A stretch of DNA of 64,000 bases from Holtermannia corniformis (taxonomy: Eukaryota; Basidiomycota; Tremellomycetes; Holtermanniales), in assembly GCA_001599935.1 (NCBI GenBank), contig BCIJ01000001.1, positions 1,336,766 through 1,400,765 of the forward strand, in the 5' to 3' direction. Of this stretch, positions 31,165 to 42,057 are shown in pieces. Under the pieces are notes generated by a model. It was not told where the DNA came from. It was given only the letters and a program-made list of their open reading frames with translations, and made no database searches. How positions within the stretch are numbered: position 1 is the first letter of the stretch; each line of letters starts with the position of its first letter. The position numbers and the translations under genes were made by a program.

Positions 31165-34100
31165 ATGACCCTGTCGCCGAATCCTCTCAAACGGCCGCGA
31201 GACCCTGCAAGCCTGCTCGACGCTGACGAGTCATCATCGTGCTCGTCACCGAAACGCGCCGCGTCAGAGGATCCCACGGCCCACTCTAGCCCACCACTGG
31301 AATCAATAGGAGCAGCTATGGACGTTGATCAGGGGACAGCAGTTGGGGTGGGCGAAAGTTTGGGCGCTGTCAAACTGGATCAGGAGGCGGATGGGGATCG
31401 CTTGGCCGAGCGATGGCGCGTACTGGAAAGTGTGTCTTGGCTACCCGAGGTTCATGAGTACCAGAGTGCTGACGGTCATAGCTGCCATCGAGGAAACCCC
31501 AGTCACCGGTGCAGAATTCTACATTCTCCCACAAAGCTACATTAACAACTTCAAGGCGCTCGCCCTGGGCTCCTCGAAGGACGAGTCGTTGACGCCGGCA
31601 GCTCTGCAATCGATCGACCTCTCGCACATCATCGATGAAGACCGCGTCGTCGAAAGCGTGCACGTCTGGATCCCAGCCATCGACGCAACACCCGAAGCCG
31701 AGGATCTGGCAGATCAAGGCCGCGTCGAGATCAGATCCGTTCACCATGTTCGGGACGGTCTGCAGGAAGGCGAGGACTTTGGCTTCGTTTCCAAAGCCGG
31801 CTGGGACAAATTGGTTGAATGGTGTGTCGAAGGTTGCAAGCGGCCCGTGCGGTCCTGATGGTGTGCTTTGTAGGTATGGCCCAGCCACACTTGTTCACGG
31901 TCTGCCGCGCACCGTTAATGCTTCTGGCACTATCGAGGTCGTTCCGGCCGTGTTCACAACTTATCTCGTCCAGCCTTCCACCTTGACTTCTGTCGCCACC
32001 CCGGAGCCTACGGCATCCGAACCGACGCCAGTGTATCTCAGTCTACCAACGACGACAGCCATCTCGCAGTTGCTGCTTATCGCTCAGTATATCCTGCTCC
32101 CAGCAGCTGCTAGCGACACAAAGATTCGCTTGTGGGAACTCGACATTGCCTCGACATTACTGCCAACGCAGTCAATCTCAGAGCTGCCGGCGCAAACGCC
32201 CGTCACCCTCGCGATCCCAGCAGAGCGCCTTCCGAGCCTCAATGCGAAATTGCACAGTTTGACGCAGACGCTCAGCATTATGGAGTCGGGGCTCAACTCG
32301 GGCGACCACCTCGCTTTCGAGCTTGCGGTCAATGGCGACTTTGGGGTGCGAGTCGACGAAGCAGGCCGTGCTGTCGACCCCGCCGTGGCTGGTACGGACG
32401 CAGCGCCCAGACCGCTGTTTGCCAGCAAGCCGAAATTCGCCGGTCATACTCCTGGAGTACCTGAAGGCCCTACATTGCCACTGGCAAAGCGCGACGGTAT
32501 GGAGACGCGAAGCCAAGCGCAGCGGTCGGGCCAGAAGGACAAGCGAGGATTGGTGGGCTTGCGTTAGTTTTCGTCCGTCTTCAGGCTGGTATTGACGCTG
32601 CTCAGAAAACCTTGGCAACACTTGCTTCCTCAACAGTGCTATTCAGTGTCTCAGCAACACCTACGAGCTCTCGTCTTACTTTCAATGTAGGCAGGCGTCA
32701 CAACCCCAGCGCCTAGCTAACCAACTCAGCCGGCGTGTATCGCGAGGAGCTTAACCGCGACAACCCACTTGGGATGCATGGCCAAGTCGCCGATGCGTTC
32801 GGCCGCGTCATGGAAGCTCTCTGGAACCCATACTCGTCAAGCTTGTCCTCGTCCTACTTTTCATCATCTTCCTCATTCTCCCCGCGAGAGTTTAAATCCG
32901 TCGTCTCCCGCTTTGCTCCCACCTTTGCCGGGTACGGCCAGCACGACACGCAAGAGTTGTTGGCGTTCCTCCTTGACGGCTTGCACGAGGATCTGAACCG
33001 GATCCAGCAGAAGCCGTACGTTGAGAAACCCGATTGGGAGGCTGGTGGCGGCAGCAAGGAGCTGGCGGCGCTGAGCAAGGAGTGCTGGGACGGTTACAAG
33101 CGTCGCAATGACTCGGTCATTGTCGACTTGTTCCAAGGTCAATTGCAGTCGACGCTCGTGTGCCCCGAATGCCAAAAGGAGAGCATCACGATGGACCCGG
33201 TAGGTTGCAGAGATCAGCCGAGCACAGGGCTGATCACATCAGTTCATGTACTTGACAGTGCCGTTGCCGATCAAGCAGACGCGTAGACTCAAGGTCACAG
33301 TGTTCCCACTCGATCCTCTTCAGGGCAAGTTTGAGGTTAGTATCGCAGTCGGAAAGCTGCGGTCGCTGATATAAGAAGATTGATCTCCTCATGAATCAAA
33401 CAGCGTCGCTTGCTCAGGTCAAGGAAAAGATTGGGCAGATCGCGGGCGTGAAAGCAAGCAACGTGCGTCGTATCGGGCGTTCCTGGGTGTGCTAACGATG
33501 GTAGCTTGTTGGCTTTGATTTGTGGAAGCACGGCGTTTACCAATGGTGGATCGACGGCGACTCGATTCAGGAAATCAAAGATAGCGATGTGGCCATCTAT
33601 CACGAGTTGGCGGTTCCCGTCGTACAAAACAACAGCGTCACGGCAGCGCAGCCGTTAGACGACTCGATCACCGTCACGGTCGGTACCATCGTTGGCGACA
33701 AGCGCTTCACAAGGGATGAGCTCTCGCTCGAGCCGTTCTTCATCACCTTGTCGCGGGCCGAGGCAAGCGATCCTCATGCGATCCGCAACGCACTCACAAA
33801 GGCCTACGAGCGCTACATCAATCCCGAGCTTCGGGATGCAATGTACGCCCCCATCGACAAGCTACAGGAGATGGAGAATGAAGCGATGGCAGAGTCGGAC
33901 GAGCCAGTGACGGAGATCCACGTTGACAATGGTGAAACTCGAGTCGAAATCGTACCATCGTCGGCTTCGATCAAGTCGGCTGTGAGCGATGTAGTGCTAT
34001 CACCGGCAACGTCGATCTCGTCACTTTCGCCGGGCACGCTTGCGCCGAGACCCGACCTTTTCAAGATCACGGTCGCTCCTGTCAAGACCAGCTTCAACTT

Positions 34101-35714
34101 CCGTAGCAAGCGCGACGCGCGCCCGAGTCTACAGAAGCCGGAGGACGCAATCAGCAGTCGTGAGCCGCTCAGCGCGCGACGCAAGCCCAAAGAGCACCTG
34201 CTCAACCAGATTTCGTCTGGCATCAATTCGCTTGTGGGTTACGGCTCTGATACTGAGGAAGCCGAGGAGCCGCCAACGAGCCCTGCGTTACTCGTCAAAC
34301 CAGGCGAAGCAATCATCTGCGAATGGCCCCAGACGATGTACAGTCACTTCATGGCCCAATACGATGTTCCGACAGCCAAGGCTGTCGATCCGGCATTGAA
34401 GGCCGAACAGGGCAAAAGCAAGGAGAAGCGCGTAATCACGATCGAAGACTGCTTGGACGAGTACTCGAAGGAGGAAGTGCTGGGACAGGATGATTTGTGG
34501 TATTGCCCGAATGTGCGTCGTCATCGGTTCCGTGCTCAGGCTGACGCCGCGCAGTGCGAGAAACATCAGGCGGCTAGTAAGCGTATCGAACTGTACAAGG
34601 TCCCAGACATTCTTGTCATCTGCATCAAGCGCTTCGGCAGCTCTCGCCGCTTGAGCGATAAGGTAAGCAGACTCTATCTCACTCATTCAATGGCTGATGG
34701 TCAAAGCTCGACAACCTAGTAGAGTTCCCTGTCGATGGGCTCGATCTCGGCAGTCGTATCGGGGAGCGCAAGGTAGCTGACGAGCTGGCGGCCGCGGGTG
34801 AAGACGTCATGCAGTACGGGTTGGACGCGGCTGGGGAGCCGATGATCTATGACCTTTGTAAGTTCACCTTGCAAGGGAAGCAACTCCTGACAGTGCAGAC
34901 GCCGTCGACAACCACTTTGGAGGCATGGGCGGCGGCCACTACACGGCATTCTGCAAAAACCGTGAAGACGGTCAATGGTACAACTTTGATGATTCGCGCG
35001 TGTCCAAGGCTTCGGCGGAAGACGTACAAAGCCGTGCGGCCTATCTGCTGTTCTACCGCAGGCGGACTAGTAAGCCGATCGGCGGTGTGTCGCGCGTCAA
35101 GACCGAGGTTAGTTTGCACCAAGGTTTGACATCTGCTGACCACTCAGGTCGCGGAAAAGTCTCGAGCCAACTCGCGCGCTAGTTCTCGCGCTGTTTCACC
35201 TGACCGTACTATCGCTGGACCTTCCACTTTGTCTCGCGTCGTGTCTGTGCCGTCCTCGCCACCCGATTCTGCCGACGCGGCTCCGGGTACGCCCAACTCG
35301 TCGGATGACACCCCTTTCGTCAACGCATCTTCGACTCTACCTTCACCGCGTCTTTCGGTTACCGCCAGCCCTGTCCTAAGCTCTGATGATGAACGTACAG
35401 CAGTGCCCGCCATCAATCACACATTCGGCTTTGGCGACATTGGCCCGGATCGCTGGCAGCTCGGAGCCAAAGCTACAGGGGTTCATCATTCATTCGGGTC
35501 GAGCTTCGGGGACAGCGCAGGTCAGAACCCGACGCCACCAGAATCGGAAGATGAACAACGACCAAATGTGTTACGGGCTCGCATGGCGCCGCGCGCTCCG
35601 ACCGCGCCCAGCACCCTCGGGGATGACTACGACGTTGTTAGCGGTCGTACGAGTGCCGGGGCCGAGACGAGCGACGCGGAGATGGTGAGCCGCCCTTCAA
35701 GTGCTGAACGGTGA
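31165..35714 (+). CDS. UBP12: Ubiquitin carboxyl-terminal hydrolase, Ubp12/USP15-type, with DUSP and Ubl regions
   Basis: The N-terminus has a DUSP-like domain (LAERWR region, [42 protein letters not shown]). Then comes a divergent insert and, after an intron near 32566-32606, the catalytic Cys box [17 protein letters not shown]. Next are [37 protein letters not shown] with a zinc-type CxxC, and [20 protein letters not shown]. The His box is [10 protein letters not shown] with [11 protein letters not shown]. Catalytic Cys, His and the following Asp are all present. The arrangement DUSP, split USP domain with a large insert (33700-34500, Ser-rich) matches the Ubp12/USP4/USP15 group of deubiquitinases. 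The C-terminal ~180 residues are Ser/Thr/Pro-rich. The stop at 35712-35714 is 23 bp from the convergent neighbour. Confidence 0.9.
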
Positions 35715-35737
35715 TAAGAACATACGCATGCATCTGA

Positions 35738-36895
35738 TCATTGCATCGATCGACGTAGCAGGCCAGTGTTTCGGTTCGTTTTGCGTGCCACATCGAGCAG
35801 TGTGTTGCACACATCATCAGACCATCCCAACGACCTACAGTACTTGGAAAAAGTTGAGTTGGGTTCCGTGGCCGTTTTCTGTCGCGCAGCTTGTAACGAT
35901 GTACCGTAGTGTGGCATGTCATCAAGCACAGATTGCAATTGGCTGTAGTGAGTCCACACATCGGAGCCATATTTCTTCGATAGATACGTCTTGCCAGAAG
36001 TGACAGCGTAGCCGTATGCTGAGCTTGGATCTGGTGGAGTGGAAGTGAGTGACGCCGCGCTTGCTGCCATGGCGATCCCGCGGAAGTAGGCTTCCATCAG
36101 CTCCTTCCGTCGCTCCCCGAGCGGCTTTTGCTGAGCTCGCTCTTGTCCTTCGTCTCCCCAGCGCGTCACAGACTGCATGATCGTCTTGCTATCCGGCTCA
36201 GAGCGTCTGCTGATAGACTTGCTGGGCTTGATTGCTGATTTGAGCTTGGCTGGCTCTGAAGTTGGCGTCGGGGACGTTGGCGTCGGGGACGTTGTCGTCG
36301 GGGACGTTGTCGTCTCATCGGCACTGCGACTGCTCGTCGAAGCCCGTGGTTGATCTGTAGATGTCGCAACTGGTTGATCGAACTCCACGGATGACTTTCT
36401 TCTGACACGGCCGTCCACGCCGCGTTCTTGTCGCGGTGACTGGGTGGTATCTTGCTTCGTTTCGGTCGGCGATCGACTACTGACTCCTCCTGAGGGTAGG
36501 GTAGAGGCCGAGGACCACTCCTTTCCACTGTTAGCTGTCGCTTCGGTCGAGCGCCTGTGTGAGCTCGCAACGGGTGGCAAAGTGGAATCCTTTGTGCCAC
36601 CTGTCGAAAGTGGCCGTCTTGACGACTTGGGATGGCGATGACTCGCTGGAGATGACTCTGGAGGCGGCCAATGCTTGCCCTCTGTCCATGCATGCGAAGG
36701 TCGCCGTCGATCGGTGCTTCGAGTGGTCGGGCGGAGGTGACTCGGCGGGTGATAAAACCGAGGGGGCTGGTAGCCATGCACAGACGTGCCAGTCGATGCA
36801 CTGCGGACAGTTGCGCCGGCATTCTCAGCCGCACGCACGACTTGCTTCAGATAACTTCGGAGAGCGGCGGGGTTGGACAATGTAGCGGTGGACAT
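35738..36895 (-). CDS. Unknown Ser/Thr/Pro-rich protein
   Basis: This intronless frame encodes ~385 residues from MSTATLSNPAALRSYLKQ (ATG 36895); an in-frame ATG at 37021 would add 42 residues of poor quality. The first two thirds are low-complexity, rich in Ser, Thr, Pro and Arg, with a short tandem run of PTPTS units encoded by 15-bp DNA repeats at 36262-36314. The C-terminal ~110 residues look folded: WGDEGQERAQQKPLGERRKELMEAYFRGIAMAAS, then YGYAVTSGKTYLSKKYGSDVW and YCRSLGWSDDVCNTLLDVARK. No known domain, signal peptide or membrane segment was recognised. Continuity of the frame over 1.1 kb and the ordered C-terminus support a real gene. The function is unknown. Confidence 0.65.
   Translation of the reverse strand: MSTATLSNPAALRSYLKQVVRAAENAGATVRSASTGTSVHGYQPPRFYHPPSHLRPTTRSTDRRRPSHAWTEGKHWPPPESSPASHRHPKSSRRPLSTGGTKDSTLPPVASSHRRSTEATANSGKEWSSASTLPSGGVSSRSPTETKQDTTQSPRQERGVDGRVRRKSSVEFDQPVATSTDQPRASTSSRSADETTTSPTTTSPTPTSPTPTSEPAKLKSAIKPSKSISRRSEPDSKTIMQSVTRWGDEGQERAQQKPLGERRKELMEAYFRGIAMAASAASLTSTPPDPSSAYGYAVTSGKTYLSKKYGSDVWTHYSQLQSVLDDMPHYGTSLQAARQKTATEPNSTFSKYCRSLGWSDDVCNTLLDVARKTNRNTGLLRRSMQ
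36262..36314. repeat. 15-bp coding tandem repeat
   Basis: Three 15-bp units and a partial fourth (36262-36276, 36277-36291, 36292-36306, 36307-36314) read TTGGCGTCGGGGACG or TTGTCGTCGGGGACG. They encode repeated Pro/Thr/Ser pentapeptides in the minus-strand protein. The repeat length could vary by slippage. Confidence 0.75.
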
Positions 36896-37044
36896 GCGCG
36901 GGGTGGGAGGATGGTTGTTGATGGCGACTGGCTTGCTGCTGATGCACTCAGCAGTACCTTTATGGCAGGTATTGAAAGGAGTCGCGTACTTCTTGATCGT
37001 CACAGTAGATGAGATGATCATGAACTACGTGCAGTGTCTACCAA

Positions 37045-38269
37045 TCAGTCGTCTTCCTGCATGTGCTTGGCTGCCCGTTCTCTCTCCTTGGTCCGCGCCG
37101 CCTCGATCAGTGGTGCTGCACAAAATTTCAGTCGCCGGATAGTGTCTGTCTGCGCCCACTTACGCAGCGAGCCAGCCTGGCCAAGTCCCTTCAGCACGGC
37201 AAATACGGCTGGGAGCAGGTTGTGCCGCCGAAGAGCATTCTCCATATCACCTTTGCGACGTTTTTCACGCTCATGCGCAAGCTGAGCAGCGATGTCGCCA
37301 GAAGGATCAGACTCGACTTGCCGCTGCAGCCGTGGGATTGGGTCTGAACGGATGCAAAGCAGGTTGAACATGACCTACGACGCTCAGCTGCGCTCATGCG
37401 GATCATGGGTAGGCTCACCGAACCCGGAGGGTACGTGCCAATTCTCGACTCGATAACCTCACGCGCTCTGGCAACCCATCCATCACCCTCGCCAACTGCG
37501 CCGTGCTTGACGGGCGTCTTGCGCAGGCCATCGAGCTCGTACAGTGCGCCGTGGACCGGAATGTACGTCACGAAGTGATACGCGTCCTCCTTCTCCCGTT
37601 GGTCTGCGAGAGAGGGGTCGAGTGAGAATGGGGAAGATTTGGAGAAGGAGTTGTGGGTCTCGCGAAGCAGGGGGTGTTGGGCGATCAGGTGGCCGAGGCT
37701 GAGCATGTCAGTGAAGCGGAGACGTTAATGAAGCGACGCACTCCACTGAGCTCATGCCTGCTCCGAAATCTTTGAGGTTTGTGAGCTCGGGCTGCAAGTG
37801 TAAGCTCTTCCTTTATAGTGTTCTGCCAGTAGAGTACTTACGCCGAGCTCGATCGACTCTCCAGCATACTCGGATTGTACCTGCGGAATGTTCATGACTG
37901 CGTTGAGTGCAGCGAGCGTCCCGCAGCTGTTGTTGATTATCTATCTTGTTATCAGCCCGCACCACTGCTTAGGTGGCCCGGCCTCACTTGGTTGGCAAAG
38001 TACACATCCTCGCTCTCCTGACCCGTCGTCTGCTGCTCATCGGCAGCACCAACGTATTTGAAGAGGAAGATGAGCGCATGGATAGGCTGCAGCTCGGCTA
38101 GCGTGTACTCGTCCAAGGAGTAGAGATCATCCTGCAGCCGAATTAGAGATGGAAGGAGCGGAGACTTTGGACGGACCACTTGAAGTCCCTTTACGCCGAG
38201 TTGACGGAGGAGCTCTGAGAACACATGTGGGTCTGATTCGGTCAAAGACCATCCTGCGTCGTCCGCCAT
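37045..38269 (-). CDS. UCH37/UCHL5-type ubiquitin C-terminal hydrolase
   Basis: ATG 38269 begins MADDAGWSLTESDPHVFSELL, followed by GVKGLQVVRPKSPLLP and the LYSLDEYTLAELQPIHALIFLFKYVG block. After an intron comes the active-site box IINNSCGTLAALNAVMN with the catalytic Cys. Next is LTNLKDFGAGM, then the His box DAYHFVTYIPVHGALYELDGL with the catalytic His and later Asp. The C-terminal extension (VMFNLLCIRSDPIPRLQRQ, then a Lys/Arg/Glu-rich coiled region ending AKHMQEDD) is typical of UCH37, whose tail binds the proteasome subunit Rpn13 or INO80. The role is trimming of ubiquitin at the 19S proteasome. Introns are short. The neighbour 38414 starts divergently ~145 bp away. Confidence 0.88.
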
Positions 38270-38413
38270 TGTCTTCGATCACTGCTTTGTCGAGCGAGAG
38301 TACTGTCGACGCTCCATTGAAATCGTCTTGTCGGACATCCGAGCTTGGACGCGGACAACTGGTAAACAGACATACTAAGACGTTCTCACCGATTGTGCTT
38401 TACCGCGACGACC

Positions 38414-39379
38414 ATGCCCCTCTTGGGGTCCTACGAGACACCGTTGGTGCTTGGTCTGGTGTTCCTCGGGCCGACACTGCTCCCAACCATCTCGGCCGCG
38501 ATCAAGCAACGCCGTCAACCGTCTCCTCCCCTTGCCTCCCTGTCAATCACCGCCAAGCTCTTGATCGCACTGCATACACTCGTTCTCCTCTATCACATTG
38601 TTAGACCGCCCTTTAACGTTTTCAGTGCCGTTTCCGTCAAGGTCGCTGCACCCATCGAGATCATACGCCGCCATGTATCTCAACAAGCAGCAATCAAGCT
38701 GTCAACGCTCGCTTCGCGTCTTCTCTACGTCCGCTACGGCCACGACAGCGTGATCGCATGCTCCTGGTGTAGGTCGGCAGAGGACTACCTGCTCGTCACT
38801 TTGCCAAGCATATTGCGCTGGTACACCTTCGAGGCTGGGTTTCTGGGCGTGCTGGGATGGACGGCTATTTCGGGCCTTCGCGCAGAAGCTGTCGCTGCCA
38901 AACGAGTAGGCATGGGAATGGCTTTGATCGCTGCGTTCTTGGTCGAGATTGCCGCCCTGACATTCTGGGATGTGAGCGTGGTGGATGGTGATGCTGTGCA
39001 TGTAGGTCACACTCGATTTACATCCTCGGAGACTGACGAACGATAGCTCTCAACCAATGTCCACATCTTACGCTCGGCCGCTCTGCTCCTCTTTCCTTTT
39101 GTCGCATTCTATCTCCCCACGGCGCGCTCTGCCACGTCGTCCCTGGTCATCCAGCAACCCTTAGAGACGCTACTGCCCAACCTCCACAACACACTGCAAC
39201 ACATCCGTCTCGCGTCCATCGCACACACGGCCGTCGATCAAGATCCTAGTCTCCGGCCGCACGCACCACAGCCGCGCATAGCAGACGCTGACGCGCGAGA
39301 TGCCGGTATCGACGTTGAGGGAATCCGGGACAGAGCTCGAGGTTGGGTTGGCGAAGGCTTCAGGGGGCTTATCGGGTAG
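38414..39379 (+). CDS. Conserved fungal multi-pass membrane protein of unknown function
   Basis: ATG 38414 gives MPLLGSYETPLVLGLVFLGPTLLPTI, then hydrophobic segments around LLIALHTLVLLYHIV, LLVTLPSILRWYTFEAGFLGVLGW and VGMGMALIAAFLVEIAALTFW. After one intron (about 39005-39047) there is another in LRSAALLLFPFVAFYLP. Between them lies RLLYVRYGHDSVIACSWCRSAEDYLL, a loop with a C-x-x-C that I recall in a family of fungal ER-type membrane proteins with a similar YGH(D/E)-x7-C-x-x-C loop. Databases sometimes label that family misleadingly, and no biochemical role is established. The end is RGWVGEGFRGLIG, TAG 39377-39379. The five or so helices and two exons support a real gene. Confidence 0.72.
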
Positions 39380-39599
39380 GCGGATGAGCTGGTATTGTAT
39401 CTATAGGCTTCTGCATCGTATCGCTTACCTTGGCATCGCGTTACGGCCTCTATATCCTAGTGTGTAGCTTCGTAGCCCGGGCAGCGCTCCATCGTTGTCT
39501 GCCCGGGTATTGCACACTGTGACGGCAACGTCCAGAAGTCATCTTGCGTCATTGCGCTTCTCGCCAAGCCATCGAAGGCAGCGCAGCAACGCTATCGCA

Positions 39600-39605
39600 T
39601 ATAAA
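39600..39605 (+). promoter_or_regulatory. TATA box of small orphan gene 39634-39867
   Basis: TATAAA lies 34 nt before the ATG at 39634, the same layout as the orphan cluster at 21.6-24.6 kb. Confidence 0.55.
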
Positions 39606-39633
39606 CGCGCGAAAGCTGCGCTTTTCTGGTATC

Positions 39634-39867
39634 ATGTCCAGTGTCGGGTACACCTCCACTCACAAGGGTACAGCAGATTCGCACACGCATTCGATCCACC
39701 ACCGAACTTCCCTGAACCCCGATGCCCAGGACTCTACTCTGTATACCGAAGTCGAATGTGAAGGAAAGTACTATCGCGTGAGCTCATCAGAGCACTTGCC
39801 CGTCACAACTGTCCAAGACGATAAGTTGTTCGTGGCGGCACTCGAGAAGCGCAAAGGCGTCGAGTAA
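39634..39867 (+). CDS. Small orphan protein, possibly related to the PxxP-Y family
   Basis: This is a 77-residue intronless ORF starting MSSVGYTSTHKG with TATAAA 34 nt upstream. The middle reads TSLNPDAQDSTLYTEVECEGKYYRVSSSEHLPVTT. The pattern of Tyr-x-Val followed by a polar gap and LPVTT resembles the second half of the 24317-24559 protein (SYQVTEDGKSCPDVS), but the full [YF]-x-P-x2-P-x6-Y motif is not present. It may therefore be a distant member or an unrelated gene of similar type. The C-terminus VAALEKRKGVE is charged. No signal peptide or known domain is seen. It follows the membrane protein at 38414-39379 on the same strand but has its own promoter. Confidence 0.55.
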   Translation: MSSVGYTSTHKGTADSHTHSIHHRTSLNPDAQDSTLYTEVECEGKYYRVSSSEHLPVTTVQDDKLFVAALEKRKGVE

Positions 39868-41122
39868 GGTGGGCACGACTGTGGACAGCTTTTGAATGTA
39901 GCAGAACCCAATGCAACATCGTATACATCCCTTTGATAGCGTGACAATATGGCAGATTGCGGTCTCGGGCTTCAAGAAGTATCCAGACCGCAAGTCGAAG
40001 AAACGTAATTGCGTGTGCGAGAGACCTAGGGTCTAGGGCGTCAAGTCTGTGGCTAAAGTAGATTCACTTGAAGCACTCCATGGCCCTACAAGCCGAGACC
40101 AGGACTTACGCAACATGAGCCTTCCTGGATAGTACTCCTCGCACGACCAAAGTGCGGGCTTGCACTTGCACTTGCACGAAGTCACGAGCGACAAGGACTC
40201 GACAACCACAATCATTTGCACTCAGGACAGCGCCTAATGCACGGTCGACGAGCCGATCACCAGTAACGGGAAGGACGAGAGGGCATTCCTAAGGGCACCG
40301 AAAACAGGAGTAGGACGGATCGGGTACNCAGATCTATTGCCCGATATCGACAGGTCTTGCATCCTCGCTCTCCACCGACAGGTATCTGTCCGAGACGGAA
40401 ACAGAGACATTCCTCGAGAGCTTAGGGACGAGCATCTGGAGGATTACCCCCGGGGAGTTATGGTGTGAATAGCCATGCCAGACTGCTGCCACTATCCACC
40501 AACCAAAGGATAAGCTCAGAGGCACGCGCGTCTTTGCTGGTAGTTTCTAAGATCAGACGCGCAGAATTCGACCAGGCCGCCATGTCTCTTAGAAGTCCAT
40601 CAGGCCTGATAGTCACTGATCTTTTTGCAATGTTCCCACGTTCTGTCTCACGACTCGCCGTCTTGCAGTCGAGAAAAACAAGGACCTGGAAGAGGACGGA
40701 CCGTACATTACTAGCAAGTACTGGTGCATGGTTTGATGCGCGACAGCAGAGGGTCGCACTCGACGCCACGAAGGGTTCGTTTCAGCCATCTGAAACTCAG
40801 AGCGAAGAGCCGTGTTAGACTTGGCGATCTCGCGGAGTGCGAGCTTGAGCCACTTTGACCGGCAAAGCGACCCAGCTGGACGACATTCTAAGCTGTCCCG
40901 CGAGCGGGCTTGCCTGTGTTGTCCACTTGGCTATGATGATCGCCCAGTGACGATTCGCAAGCTTCGCCACAGGTGGTTGTAATCTTCTCGCTCTCACGAA
41001 TGTCGAGGGAGCCTGTACTCCCTGTACGCCCCTCATGACCTGTATGCCCAGACGCAGTCGTGACCCTGCTGAGGTTATATTACATACATTGCTGTTGCCT
41101 GTGTAGCGTGGTATCCAAACAT
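39868..41122. other. Gene-free region with one ambiguous base
   Basis: About 1.25 kb without a supportable gene. A short His-poor, Cys/Lys-containing ORF near 40033-40221 and overlapping ORFs at 40458-40818 on both strands show no family motifs. An N stands at 40327, so a small assembly uncertainty exists here. Confidence 0.45.
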
Positions 41123-41475
41123 GCTAGAGCGCCGAGATGTACAGCACTGTATGCACTTTCAGCCTGTGCTCTTCACGAACACACTGCACATACCATTGTT
41201 CCCTCGCAAGAACGCATCACCATACCGAGCCACCGGCTTGCCATTGACAATCTCCTCAGTGTTTTCGAGTGCAACGTTCATGTAGCCATCCAGGCAGGTC
41301 AAGTCGCCTGCAAACGTCAGCCCCGAGCTAAGGCAATGGCAAGGAAGCACGGACCATGGTAGTCGATGCCGCTCGCGATCCGGACGACGACTTTCTTGCC
41401 AACAATATTCTTGAGGAACTCTGAGGGTGACCCTGTCGTTGGCTCGTTGACTTGCTCCTCGCCTGGACTGCTCAT
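41123..41475 (-). CDS. LSM6: U6 snRNA-associated Sm-like protein LSm6
   Basis: ATG 41475 gives MSSPGEEQVNEPTTGSPSEFLKNIVGKKVVVRIASGIDYHG. After an intron, DLTCLDGYMNVALENTEEIVNGK and RYGDAFLRGNN follow. Removing a final GTATGT...CATACAG intron then gives VLYISAL and TAG (41123-41125). These are the Sm1 and Sm2 motifs: GxDYxGxLxCxDGYMN and DAFIRGNNVxYIS. Without the last splice the frame would end GMCSVFVKSTG, which breaks the Sm2 strand, so the spliced form is preferred. LSm6 is part of the Lsm1-7 ring (mRNA decay) and Lsm2-8 ring (U6 snRNA). At ~85 residues it has the usual length with a short N-terminal extension. Confidence 0.9.
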
Positions 41476-42057
41476 TGTGCTGGTGGTGAGAGGAAAGTCG
41501 AAGTGTGCAGTGAAGTCGGTCACCAAACCCCATTACTGAGTCTGTCACCCAAAGTCACTGCCACGTCACCCGACTTCCAGGATTGTCTGCTCTGGCACCG
41601 CGTGACTCGCTGTCGTGACCTCTGAAGCTTCATCACATGACCCCAGGCTGCACAACCGTCACTTTACATCTATAGCGCCCAGATACAGCTCAGATATTAG
41701 TCTAGGATCCTCTGGGAAGCGCAAAAGACGCCAAGAACTTACCAGGTGAGTGTCGGTGTCATCGCGATGATCGCTCGGCTGAAACGCTGGCAGCAACAAC
41801 AACTCTCGCTCAGGTCACGTTTCGCCCCCTCGTGGCAGATCAGGTTCGGTGAGTGTTGCGCTGTGACTTGAGCGGTTTCCGGCCAAAGGTGGATGCAAGG
41901 CAATGACGATCAAAAGGCATACATTGAACCGCCGCGGTGATCCACGATCCCGGGGGCGGTGAAGATGTTTACAGACAATGAGTTTGTGTCAACTGAGCCT
42001 GCATCACCCGTCGCTCGTCGTACTGTGTTGGAGACGTGACCTGAACTGACCGTGCAG
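41476..42057. other. Divergent promoter region of LSM6 and the Cbf1-like gene
   Basis: The region contains GTGAGTG sites (e.g. 41751, 41850) and, immediately before the ATG at 42058, CTGAACTGACCGTGCAG, which looks exactly like a splice acceptor. The Cbf1-like gene therefore probably has a 5' UTR intron or an unseen upstream exon. No other coding signal is seen. Confidence 0.5.

Noticed and set aside
40458..40818. Overlapping ORFs on both strands in the gene-free region
   Set aside because: Neither has a domain, splice-linked exons or promoter, and they mirror each other.
41159..41400. LSM6 reading through to an end GMCSVFVKSTG
   Set aside because: It breaks the Sm2 strand. A GTATGT...CATACAG intron restores VLYIS, as in all LSm6 proteins.
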